DNA of 64,000 nt from Streptomyces niveus (GTDB lineage Bacteria > Actinomycetota > Actinomycetes > Streptomycetales > Streptomycetaceae): NCBI RefSeq assembly GCF_002009175.1, contig NZ_CP018047.1, positions 5,394,001-5,458,000 on the forward strand, written 5' to 3'. Positions 26,293 to 34,315 of this stretch are shown here, piece after piece. The position numbers were made by a program, and so were the translations under genes. The notes beneath the pieces were generated by a model. That model worked only from the letters and a program-made list of their open reading frames with translations. It was not told the origin of the DNA and made no database searches. Numbering within the stretch: the first letter of the stretch is position 1; each line of letters opens with the position of its first letter.

Positions 26293-27557
26293 GCGAGGTG
26301 CTCCCGGTTGTGCGCGATCAGGCGGTCGGTGAGGCCCTCGGCGTACTCGTACTGACCGATCAACGGGTGGGACAGCAGCGCCTTGTAGACGCGGTCGCGG
26401 CCACCGTGCAGCGCGGCGTGCAGCGCCAGGTCCTCGTACGCGGTCACGTTCGCGATCAGCCCCGCGTACAGCGGGTCGACCTCGGCCACGGCCAGCGGTG
26501 TCGCCCCGGAGGCGTCGATCCCGGCCTGGACCTCGATCACCGCGTCGTCGGGGAGGAACGGCAGGGTGCCGTTGTTGTACGTGTTGACGACCTGGACCGG
26601 GCTGCCGCCGCGGCCCCCCTCACCGAGCAGCGAGGCGGCCAGATCGACCGCGGCCTCGCTGTAGAAGGCGCCGCCCCGCTTGGCCAGCAGCTCGGGCTTC
26701 TCGTCCAGCGCCGGGTCCCCGTACATCTCCAGCAACCGCGCCTCCATCTCGGCCACTTCCGCGGCCCGCGACGGCTTCGTGCCCAGCTCCCGGACGACCT
26801 CGTCGTGCGCGTAGAAGTAGCGCAGGTAGTAGGAGGGCACCACCCCGAGGGTGTCGAGCACCCGGCGCGGCAGCCGCAGGTCGTCGGCGATCGCGTCGCC
26901 GTGCTCGGCGATCAGCTTGGGCAGCACGTTCTCGCCGTCGGGACCGCCGAGCCGTACGCTCCGCTCCCACGTCAGATGGTTGAGCCCGATGTGCTCCAGA
27001 TGGACGGCCGAGGGGGCCACGTCCAGCAGCTTCGCGAACTTCCGCTGGAAGCCGATCGCGACGTTGCACAGCCCGATCGCCTTGTGCCCGGCCTGGAGGA
27101 GGGCGCGCGTCACGATCCCCACCGGGTTGGTGAAGTCGATGATCCACGCGTCCGGGTTGGCGCGCCGTACCCGCTCGGCGATGTCCAGCACGACCGGGAC
27201 CGTACGCAGCGCCTTGGCGAGACCGCCCGCGCCCGTCGTCTCCTGGCCGACGCAGCCGCACTCCAGCGGCCATGTCTCGTCGCCCAGGCGCGCGGCCTGC
27301 CCGCCGACGCGCAGTTGGAGCAGGACGGCGTCGGCGCCGGCGACGCCCGCGTCCAGATCGGACGTCGTGACGATCGTGCCGGGGTGCCCCTGCTTGGCGA
27401 AGATCCGCCGCGCCAGACCGCCCACCAGCTCCAGCCGGTCGGCCGCCGGGTCGACGAGCGTGAGCTCACTGATCGGGAGCGTGTCCCTCAACCGGGCGAA
27501 GCCGTCGATCAACTCAGGTGTATAGGTGGACCCGCCACCCACTACTGCGAGCTTCAT
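26283..27557 (-). CDS. GH4 6-phospho-beta-glucosidase-like glycosidase
   Basis: A 424-residue NAD-dependent GH4 enzyme: GGGSTYTPELIDG at residues 7-19, the CNVAIG motif with the metal-binding Cys, and GLNHLTW with the metal-binding His. GH4 enzymes cleave by oxidation, elimination and re-reduction using NAD+ and a divalent metal. The usual annotation is 6-phospho-beta-glucosidase, but no PTS gene is nearby; sugar enters by ABC transporter and the next gene is a kinase. Ends in overlap with that kinase and starts nine bases after the permease. Confidence 0.92.
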   Translation of the reverse strand: MKLAVVGGGSTYTPELIDGFARLRDTLPISELTLVDPAADRLELVGGLARRIFAKQGHPGTIVTTSDLDAGVAGADAVLLQLRVGGQAARLGDETWPLECGCVGQETTGAGGLAKALRTVPVVLDIAERVRRANPDAWIIDFTNPVGIVTRALLQAGHKAIGLCNVAIGFQRKFAKLLDVAPSAVHLEHIGLNHLTWERSVRLGGPDGENVLPKLIAEHGDAIADDLRLPRRVLDTLGVVPSYYLRYFYAHDEVVRELGTKPSRAAEVAEMEARLLEMYGDPALDEKPELLAKRGGAFYSEAAVDLAASLLGEGGRGGSPVQVVNTYNNGTLPFLPDDAVIEVQAGIDASGATPLAVAEVDPLYAGLIANVTAYEDLALHAALHGGRDRVYKALLSHPLIGQYEYAEGLTDRLIAHNREHLAWA

Positions 27558-27565
27558 GTGTGTTG

Positions 27566-28474
27566 CTAGCCCTTCACTCCGGTCAGTGTGACGCCCTCGA
27601 CGAAGGCCTTCTGTGCGAAGAAGAAGACGAGGATCACGGGGGCCATGACCAGTACGGTCGCGGCCATGGTCAGATTCCAGTCGGTGTGGTGCGCGCCCTT
27701 GAAGGATTCCAGCCCGTAACTGAGCGTCCAGGCGGCCGGGTTCTCCGACGCGTAGATCTGTGGACCGAAGTAGTCGTTCCACGCGTAGAAGAACTGGAAC
27801 AGCGCCACCGCGGCGATGCCCGGCTTCGCCATCGGCAGGACGACCCTGATCAGGGTACGGAACTCGCCGCAGCCGTCGACGCGGGCCGCGTCCAGGTACT
27901 CGCCCGGGATCGTCAGCAGGAACTGCCTCAGCAGGAAGATGGAGAACGCGTCGCCGAACGCCATCGGGATGATCAGCGGCCAGAGCGTGCCCGACAGGTC
28001 GAGCTGCTTCGCCCAGAACAGATACATCGGGATGATGACCACCTGGGGCGGCAGCATCATCATCGAGATGACGAGCATCAGCGACAACTGCCGCCCGCGG
28101 AAACGGAACTTGGCCAGCGCGTACGCCACGGGGATCGAGGAGACCACCGACAGGACGGTCCCCAGACCCGCGTACAGCAGGGTGTTCTTCCACCAGGTCA
28201 GAAAGCCCGGTGTGTCGAGGACCTTGGTGTAGTTGCCCCACTCCCAGGTGTTCGGGGTGAGGTCGCGGGTGAGTGCCTGCTGGTCGCTCATCACCGAGGT
28301 GAGGAAGAGGAAGACGAACGGCAGTACGAAGAACAGTGCCGCCGCCACGCCGAGCGAGTGCACGGCGATCCAGTGCAGCACCGCCCTGCGGCGCGCGGTA
28401 CGGGCCGCCGGTGTGCGCGTGCCGTCCGTGGGCCGCACGGGCCCGGAGGGGGCGTCGAGCAGTTGTGGGGTCAT
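27566..28474 (-). CDS. Sugar ABC transporter permease, MalG type
   Basis: A 302-residue permease with six predicted helices and the EAA loop EYLDAARVDGCGEFRTLIRVVLP that docks on the ATPase. Ends in TGVKG, a common MalG-family terminus. No ATPase gene in this operon; streptomycetes usually energise such CUT1 systems with the shared ATPase MsiK. Two bases downstream of the MalF-type gene. Confidence 0.93.
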   Translation of the reverse strand: MTPQLLDAPSGPVRPTDGTRTPAARTARRRAVLHWIAVHSLGVAAALFFVLPFVFLFLTSVMSDQQALTRDLTPNTWEWGNYTKVLDTPGFLTWWKNTLLYAGLGTVLSVVSSIPVAYALAKFRFRGRQLSLMLVISMMMLPPQVVIIPMYLFWAKQLDLSGTLWPLIIPMAFGDAFSIFLLRQFLLTIPGEYLDAARVDGCGEFRTLIRVVLPMAKPGIAAVALFQFFYAWNDYFGPQIYASENPAAWTLSYGLESFKGAHHTDWNLTMAATVLVMAPVILVFFFAQKAFVEGVTLTGVKG

Positions 28475-28476
28475 GG

Positions 28477-29418
28477 TCAGTCACCCGTTCCGATCAGTCC
28501 GCCGCGACGCCGCATCAGGAACGCGGTGAAGACCATCGCCAGGGCGAACAGCACGAGCGCGACGACGCAGGCGGCGCCGTAGTCGAAGCGCTGGAAGCCG
28601 AGGTTGTAGACGAGCTGCGGCAGGGTCAGCGTCGACTTGTCGGGGTAGCCGGGCTCGAACTGCTGGCCGGAGCCGCCGATCACACCGGAGGCGACCTTGC
28701 CCGCGACCAGTGGCTGTGTGTAGTACTGCATCGCCTGGATCACTCCGGTGACCACGGCGAACAGCACGATCGGCGAGATGTTCGGCAGCGTCACGTAGCG
28801 GAAGCGGTGCCAGGACGACGCGCCGTCCAGCTCGGCCGCCTCGTACTGCTCCTTCGGTACGTCGAGCAGCGCGGCCATGAAGATCACCATCAGGTCACCG
28901 ATGCCCCAGACGGCCAGCATCGTCAGCGCCGGCTTGGACCAGGAGGCGTCGTTGAACCAGCCCGGTGTGGGCAGCCCGAGATCGCCGAGGATCGCGTTGA
29001 CCGGCCCCGTACCGGGGTTGAGGAGGAACACGAAGGCGAGCGTGGCCGCGACGGGCGGCGCCAGGTACGGCAGGTAGAACAGGGTCCGGAAGACCCCCGT
29101 GCCCGTCTTGATCCTGGTGATCAGCATGCCGACCCCGAGACCGAACAGGACCCGGCAGGAGACCATCACCAGGACCAGCCACAGCGTGTTGCGCAGGGAC
29201 GGCCAGAACATCGGGTAGTCGCTGAAGACGTAGCTCCAGTTCCCGAGTCCGTTCCAGACGGGGGAGTTGAAGCCGTCGTACTTCATGAAGGAGAAGTACA
29301 CGGTCGACAGGAGCGGATACGCGAAGAAGACCGTGAACCCGATCAACCAGGGGGACATGAACGCCACCGTCCGCAGCGCGCTCCTGCGCCGTTTCGAACG
29401 GAGAGTGTTGCCGGACAT
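28477..29418 (-). CDS. Sugar ABC transporter permease, MalF type
   Basis: A 313-residue permease with six helices (first at about 18-40) and the EAA loop EQYEAAELDGASSWHRFRYVTLP. Partner of the MalG-type permease. Start ATG 29418, giving MSGNTLRSKRRR; the longer frame runs into the binding-protein gene. It lies 20 bases after the binding-protein stop. Confidence 0.93.
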   Translation of the reverse strand: MSGNTLRSKRRRSALRTVAFMSPWLIGFTVFFAYPLLSTVYFSFMKYDGFNSPVWNGLGNWSYVFSDYPMFWPSLRNTLWLVLVMVSCRVLFGLGVGMLITRIKTGTGVFRTLFYLPYLAPPVAATLAFVFLLNPGTGPVNAILGDLGLPTPGWFNDASWSKPALTMLAVWGIGDLMVIFMAALLDVPKEQYEAAELDGASSWHRFRYVTLPNISPIVLFAVVTGVIQAMQYYTQPLVAGKVASGVIGGSGQQFEPGYPDKSTLTLPQLVYNLGFQRFDYGAACVVALVLFALAMVFTAFLMRRRGGLIGTGD

Positions 29419-29438
29419 CAGTCGGCTTCCCCGGCCCG

Positions 29439-30773
29439 CTACTTGGCCTGCTCTATGTCGCGGTCGATCTGCTTCGCGGTCTCTTCCAGGCCCTTCTGGA
29501 GGTCCTTCACGGCGCCCTTCTCGTACTGGTAGCCGAAGTCCTGGAGCGTCGTCTGGTACGTCGCGCCGTTGATCGCGCCGTCGGGGGTGCTGGACTGCGG
29601 GTGCTGCGCGATGTCGAGGAACGTCTTGAAGCGGGGGTCGAACTCCAGGTCGGGCGACTTCAGCGCGGCGAGCGTCGAGGGCACGTTGCGGATGCCGTTG
29701 GCGAACTCCACGACCGCCTTCGTGTCGGTGGTCATGTACTTCACCAGCTCCCACGCGGCGTTCTGCTTCTTGCTCTGCGGCGCGATGCCCATGATCGTGC
29801 CGGAGAGGAAGCCCTTGCCGTAGCTGTCGGCCTCGTCGTCGGCGACGGGCATCGGCGCCACGCCGATCTCGAAGTCGGCGCCCGCGTCCTCGGCCATGCC
29901 GAGCCGCCACTCGCCGTCCAGCTGCATCGCGACCTGGCCGGTGTGGAAGGGGTGCTTGGCGCCCCACTCGTCACCGAAGGTGGAACGGAACTTCTCCAGC
30001 TTGCCGAAGCCGCCGAGGTCCTCCACGAGCTTCTTCTGGTAGGTGAACATCTCGGCGAACGCCGGGTCCTTGGCGATGTTGGACTTGCCGTTCTCGTCGA
30101 AGTACGCGTGGTCCCAGCTCGACATGTAGTGGTCCACGACCGTCTCGTAGCCGTGGTAGGTCGGCATCATGCCGACCCGCTCGTAGCTGTCGCCCTTGGG
30201 CTTCGTGAGCTTCTTCGCGACGGTGGCCAGCTCGGACATCGTCTTCGGCGGGGCCGTGATGCCGGCCTCCTTGAAGGCGTCCTTGTTGTAGTACAGCCCG
30301 TACGCGTCGCTGAGCAGCGGCAGCGCGCAGCGGTCGCCCTCGAACTCGGTGTACTGGAGCAGCACCTTCGGGAACGTCTTCGCCAGGTCTATCTTGTCCT
30401 TCTTTATGAAGGGGGCGAGGTCGGCGAAGGCGCCGGACGAGCAGAACTTGCCCACGTTGGAGGTGGTGAAGGACGACACGACGTCCGGGCCCTTCGAACC
30501 GCCCGCGCGCAGCGCCTGGTTGAGCTTGTCGTCGTTGATGTTGCCGACGACGTTGACCTTGATGTTGGGGTGCGCGTCCTCGAAGCGGCCGATGTTGTCC
30601 TTGATCGCCTTCACCTCGGAGGGCGCGCTCCAGCCGTGCCAGAAGGTGATCGTGGTCTTGGCGTCCGGATCGTCCGACGCGGAGTTGCCGGACTGCCCGG
30701 TACACGCGGCGGTGAGGACGGACAGCGCGGCGACCGCGACGGCGGAAGCGGTCAGACGGCGGTTTCTGGGCAT
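29439..30773 (-). CDS. Sugar ABC transporter lipoprotein binding protein
   Basis: A 444-residue family 1 binding protein. Signal peptide with lipobox LTAAC, lipidated Cys at 24, then TITFWHGWSAP, the typical start of CUT1 sugar receptors. It would hold an oligosaccharide or amino-sugar at the outer face and deliver it to the two downstream permeases. GGGAG seven bases before ATG. First structural gene after the ROK regulator; 135 bases separate them. Confidence 0.93.
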   Translation of the reverse strand: MPRNRRLTASAVAVAALSVLTAACTGQSGNSASDDPDAKTTITFWHGWSAPSEVKAIKDNIGRFEDAHPNIKVNVVGNINDDKLNQALRAGGSKGPDVVSSFTTSNVGKFCSSGAFADLAPFIKKDKIDLAKTFPKVLLQYTEFEGDRCALPLLSDAYGLYYNKDAFKEAGITAPPKTMSELATVAKKLTKPKGDSYERVGMMPTYHGYETVVDHYMSSWDHAYFDENGKSNIAKDPAFAEMFTYQKKLVEDLGGFGKLEKFRSTFGDEWGAKHPFHTGQVAMQLDGEWRLGMAEDAGADFEIGVAPMPVADDEADSYGKGFLSGTIMGIAPQSKKQNAAWELVKYMTTDTKAVVEFANGIRNVPSTLAALKSPDLEFDPRFKTFLDIAQHPQSSTPDGAINGATYQTTLQDFGYQYEKGAVKDLQKGLEETAKQIDRDIEQAK

Positions 30774-30908
30774 GACGGAACTCCCGGTGTCGGTCGGGTC
30801 CTGAAAGGGATGTGGTGGGGCCTTGCGGGGGGTCTGGGGGGGCCTTGGGACGGTCTGTGGGCCTGGGGGCCCGGTTTCGGCGGGTCGCCGCTCCGGTGGG
30901 CCGGCGGA

Positions 30909-32126
30909 TCAGCGGGAGGTGTCGAAGACCTCGTCGCGGGTGGTCGCGAGGGCGCTCTCCAGCGCACCCCGCAGCACGGGATGTTCCCGCACCTCTCCGA
31001 CGACCAGCCGGGGCCTGGAGGCGGCCAGTTCGGCGAGTTCCGCCTGGACGAGCGCGCGCAGCGGTTCGCCGCCCGCGGCGGTCACCCCGCCCGCGAGGAC
31101 GATGAGTTCGGGGTCGAGCACCGCGGTCACGGAGGCCAGGCCGGTGGCGAGCCGCTGCGCGAACAGCCGCAGCAGTTCGGCCAGCCGCGGGTCCTCCTCG
31201 TGTCCGGCGGCCGCCTTAGTCAGGAGGGCGGCGGCGACGTCCGCGTACGGCTGCTCCGGTGTCTCGATGCCGAGACCGCGGGCGAGGCGCGGTACGGACT
31301 GGGCGCCCGCCAGCTCCTGGAAACCGCCGCTGTTGGCCTTGACCACCTGGCGTACGAGGGGAGTGCCCGGCACCGGCAGGAAGCCGACCTCGCCGGCGCC
31401 CCCGGTGAAGCCGCGGTGCAGCCGGCCGCCGATGACCAGTGAGGCGCCGAGACCTTCCTGGTTCCACAGGAGGACGAAGTCGTCGTGGCCGCGGGCCGCT
31501 CCCAGCCGCTGTTCGGCGACCGCGGCGAGGTTCACGTCGTTCTCGTACTCGACGGGCATCGGCAGGGCGCCGGCCAGCTCGTCCAGCAGCGTGGGGGAGT
31601 GCCAGCCGGGCAGGTGCGAGGCGTACCGCAGGCGTCCGGTGGACGGGTCGAAGGCGCCCGGTGTACCGATGACGACGCGGTGCACGTCGCCGCGCGCCAG
31701 TCCGGCGGCCTTCACGGCTCCCTCCAGCGCGTCGGTCACCCGGGTCACCACGCTGTCCGCCGACCGGCGTCCCGGTGTGGGCAGTTCGAACCGGCCGACG
31801 GTGGCGCCGGTGATGTCCGCGACGGCGGCGAGGATGCGCTGCGGGTTCACGTCCAGCCCGGCGGCGTGGGCGGCGCCCGCGTTCACCGCGTACAGCTGCG
31901 CGTTGGGCCCGGGACGCCCCTCCGTGGTGCCGGTGGCGACGACGAGACCGGCCGCCTCCAGACGGGCCAGCAGCTGGGAGGCCGTGGGCTTGGAGAGACC
32001 GGTCAGTTTGCCGATCCGGGTACGGGAGAGGGTGCCGTGCGCCAGCAGCAGATCCAGCGCGGCACGGTCGTTCATCGCGCGCAGAACGCGTGGTGTGCCC
32101 GGGGACGGCGTGGACGGATCGCTCAC
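30909..32126 (-). CDS. ROK-family transcriptional regulator of the sugar operon
   Basis: An N-terminal winged helix (LSRTRIGKLTGLSKPTASQLLARLEAAGLV) is joined to a ROK sugar-sensing domain (GTPGAFDPSTG, ENDVNLAAVAE, GGAGEVGFLPV). The CxCGxxGC zinc cluster of most ROK proteins is absent after GEVGFLPV, so sugar sensing may differ. Start: GTG at 32126; a GTG at 32180 would add 18 Arg-rich residues but touches the operator and has no ribosome site. Same strand as and directly upstream of the ABC/GH4/kinase genes, which it probably represses until the sugar or its phosphate binds. Confidence 0.88.
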   Translation of the reverse strand: MSDPSTPSPGTPRVLRAMNDRAALDLLLAHGTLSRTRIGKLTGLSKPTASQLLARLEAAGLVVATGTTEGRPGPNAQLYAVNAGAAHAAGLDVNPQRILAAVADITGATVGRFELPTPGRRSADSVVTRVTDALEGAVKAAGLARGDVHRVVIGTPGAFDPSTGRLRYASHLPGWHSPTLLDELAGALPMPVEYENDVNLAAVAEQRLGAARGHDDFVLLWNQEGLGASLVIGGRLHRGFTGGAGEVGFLPVPGTPLVRQVVKANSGGFQELAGAQSVPRLARGLGIETPEQPYADVAAALLTKAAAGHEEDPRLAELLRLFAQRLATGLASVTAVLDPELIVLAGGVTAAGGEPLRALVQAELAELAASRPRLVVGEVREHPVLRGALESALATTRDEVFDTSR

Positions 32127-32183
32127 GACGTGTGCACCTGCCCTTCGGCGACTGCTCTCCCGGTGTCGTGTTCGCGACACTGT

Positions 32184-32198
32184 TAGGAAAGTTTCCTA
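32184..32198. promoter_or_regulatory. Palindromic ROK operator TAGGAAA-G-TTTCCTA
   Basis: A perfect seven-base-arm palindrome 58 bases before the chosen ROK start. Another half site, AGGAAAGTAGG, lies at 32208-32218. ROK repressors of the NagC/Mlc/XylR group bind AT-rich palindromes centred on GAAA/TTTC, so autoregulation is likely. No copy occurs in front of the binding-protein gene, so the whole operon may be read from here. Confidence 0.7.
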
Positions 32199-32325
32199 TT
32201 TGATGGGAGGAAAGTAGGCCGCACGTCAGGGAGCAGTCAATACCCGTTCACGGACAGCGCCCCCGAGGCAACCAAAGCGTTACCTGCGGGGGCGCGTGTG
32301 CGAAGCGTTTTCGACCCGATGCCTT

Positions 32326-32345
32326 CCGCCGTGGCCGGACGGCGG
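32326..32345 (-). terminator. Hairpin after the MscS gene
   Basis: Stem CCGCCGT / ACGGCGG with loop GGCCGG, four bases after the MscS stop on the minus strand. Confidence 0.5.
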
Positions 32346-32348
32346 GCC

Positions 32349-33422
32349 CTACTTCGTCAGATTGGGGTTCGGCGACTGCGGTGGTATCGGCGACGCCGCG
32401 AGGGACTGCGGGGACGTGGGACTCGCCAGGGCCGACGGCGCCGCCACACCGGCCGACGGGTCGGCCGCGGCCGCCTCCGTGCCCGCCAGGGGCAGCCCGC
32501 CGACGATCTGGATGTCCGCCGCGTCGAACGCCCGCTTGATACGCCAGCGCAGCTCGCGCTCCACGCCCAGCGCCTTGCCCGGCATCGTCTTCGCGCTCAC
32601 CCGCACCGTCATCGATTCGAGCAGCACGGAGTCCAGGCCGAGGATCTCGACCGGGCCCCACAGGCGCTCGGCCCAGGGGTCCTCCTTCGCCATCTTCTCC
32701 GCGACGGCGGTGATGACCTCGTGGACCCGGTCCAGGTCCTCGGTCGGCCGGACCGTCACATCGACACCCGCCGTGGCCCAGCCCTGGCTGAGGTTGCCGA
32801 TCCGCTTCACCTCGCCGTTGCGGACGTACCAGATCTCGCCGTCGTCCCCGCGCAGCTTGGTCACCCGCAGGCCGACCTCGATGACCTCGCCGGACGCGAC
32901 GCCGGCGTCGATGGTGTCGCCCACGCCGTACTGGTCCTCCAGGATCATGAAGACGCCGGAGAGGAAGTCGGTGACGAGATTGCGCGCGCCGAAGCCCAGG
33001 GCCACACCGGCGACACCCGCCGACGCGAGCAGCGGGGCCAGATTGATGTTCAGCGCCCCCAGCGCCATCAGCGCCGCCGTACCGAGGATCACGAACGACG
33101 TCACCGACCGGAGCACCGATCCGATGGCCTCCGAACGCTGACGGCGCCGCTCCGCGTTCACCAGGAGGCCGCCGAGCGCGGTGCCCTCGACCGCCGTGGC
33201 GCTGCGGTTCATCCTGGCTATCAGCTTGGTGATGGTGCGCCGCAGCACATGGCGCAGGACGAGCGCGATCACCACGATCAGCAGGATGCGCAGACCGACA
33301 CTGAGCCAGGTGGACCAGTTCTGCTCCACCCAGCCGGCGGCGTCGTTGGCGCGTTCCGCCGCCTCGTCGAAGGTGGCGGGCCCTGACGACGGGTCCGGGG
33401 CCGGCGCGGCGGACAGGGACAC
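32349..33422 (-). CDS. Small-conductance mechanosensitive channel, MscS family
   Basis: A 357-residue membrane protein: helices at about 40-62, 100-125 and the pore-lining TM3 (LAPLLASAGVAGVALGFGARNLVTDFLSG), followed by the beta domain with DQYGVGDTID and NGEVKRIGN. The C-terminal 45 residues are Ala/Pro/Ser-rich. It should release solutes on hypo-osmotic shock. GTG start with AGGAGG eight bases upstream. Transcribed divergently from the HNH gene. Confidence 0.93.
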   Translation of the reverse strand: MSLSAAPAPDPSSGPATFDEAAERANDAAGWVEQNWSTWLSVGLRILLIVVIALVLRHVLRRTITKLIARMNRSATAVEGTALGGLLVNAERRRQRSEAIGSVLRSVTSFVILGTAALMALGALNINLAPLLASAGVAGVALGFGARNLVTDFLSGVFMILEDQYGVGDTIDAGVASGEVIEVGLRVTKLRGDDGEIWYVRNGEVKRIGNLSQGWATAGVDVTVRPTEDLDRVHEVITAVAEKMAKEDPWAERLWGPVEILGLDSVLLESMTVRVSAKTMPGKALGVERELRWRIKRAFDAADIQIVGGLPLAGTEAAAADPSAGVAAPSALASPTSPQSLAASPIPPQSPNPNLTK

Positions 33423-33711
33423 GGCGGGAACCTCCTGGAAACACGGGCGGGACCAACCACACTAACGGGGCATCGCGAGTCCTTCGTCGCCGTGCGCGGG
33501 GGAGAGACACTCCTCACGCGCCGGCGCCCGGCGAAGTACCAGGAAGGCACGGGGGCACGGACGGGCCAGGTCAGGGGCCGCGGGGCGGGTGTGGGCGAAA
33601 ACACTCCGAGCCCGTTACCAAGACGTGGTGGCGTTTGGACCAGGCATGAGGAGAGACTGAGACAGATCGTCCCGGCGCGAGCCACGCGCCGCCGGCGTAA
33701 TAGGAGGCACC

Positions 33712-34248
33712 GTGCCACATGTCCTGGTCCTCAACGCGTCGTACGAGCCGCTCGGCGTCGTACCGCTCCGCCGCGCGCTCGTCCTCGTTCTGGAGAACAA
33801 GGCCATCTGCCTGGAGGAATCCGGCGCCTTCCTGCACAGCGAGACCCAGGTCGTCGCCGCGCCCAGCGTCGTACGGCTGAAGCGCTTCGTGCGGGTCCCC
33901 TACCGGGGGCCCGTTCCACTCACCCGCCGGGCGCTCTTCGCCCGCGACGGCGGGCGCTGCATGTACTGCGGCAGTGTCGCCACCAGCGTCGACCACGTCA
34001 TCCCGCGCAGCCGGGGCGGGAAGCACGTGTGGGACAACGTGGTGGCCGCCTGCCGCCGCTGCAACCATGTGAAGGCCGACCGGCATCTGCGGGAGCTGGG
34101 GTGGAGACTGCGCCACCAGCCCGCGCCGCCGTCCGGACTCGCCTGGCGGATCATCGGGACCGGACACCGGGATCCGCGCTGGATGCCGTATCTGCAACCC
34201 TTCGGCGCCGAGGACGCGGTGGCCCGGATCGACGGCATTTCTGCCTAG
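33712..34248 (+). CDS. HNH endonuclease
   Basis: A 178-residue protein with an HNH centre: CMYCGS, SVDHVIPRSRGG, WDNVVAACRRCNHVKAD, giving two CxxC zinc pairs around the His-Asn-His nuclease. The N-terminal 65 residues (VLNASYEPLGVVPLRRAL) are the conserved lead of the actinobacterial housekeeping HNH group. GTG start with AGGAGG four bases upstream. DNA target unknown; no restriction methylase is nearby. Confidence 0.92.
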   Translation: MPHVLVLNASYEPLGVVPLRRALVLVLENKAICLEESGAFLHSETQVVAAPSVVRLKRFVRVPYRGPVPLTRRALFARDGGRCMYCGSVATSVDHVIPRSRGGKHVWDNVVAACRRCNHVKADRHLRELGWRLRHQPAPPSGLAWRIIGTGHRDPRWMPYLQPFGAEDAVARIDGISA

Positions 34249-34288
34249 GATCCGGGCCTTTGTCGTGCGAGGACGCACAGGCCGTGAC

Positions 34289-34315
34289 GGCGCCTCCTCC
34301 TGGAGAGGCGGCGCC
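34289..34315. terminator. Bidirectional terminator between HNH and GH84 genes
   Basis: Arms of 11 bases (34289-34299 and 34305-34315, one mismatch) with a five-base loop, placed between two convergent genes; the right arm touches the GH84 stop codon. Confidence 0.65.
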
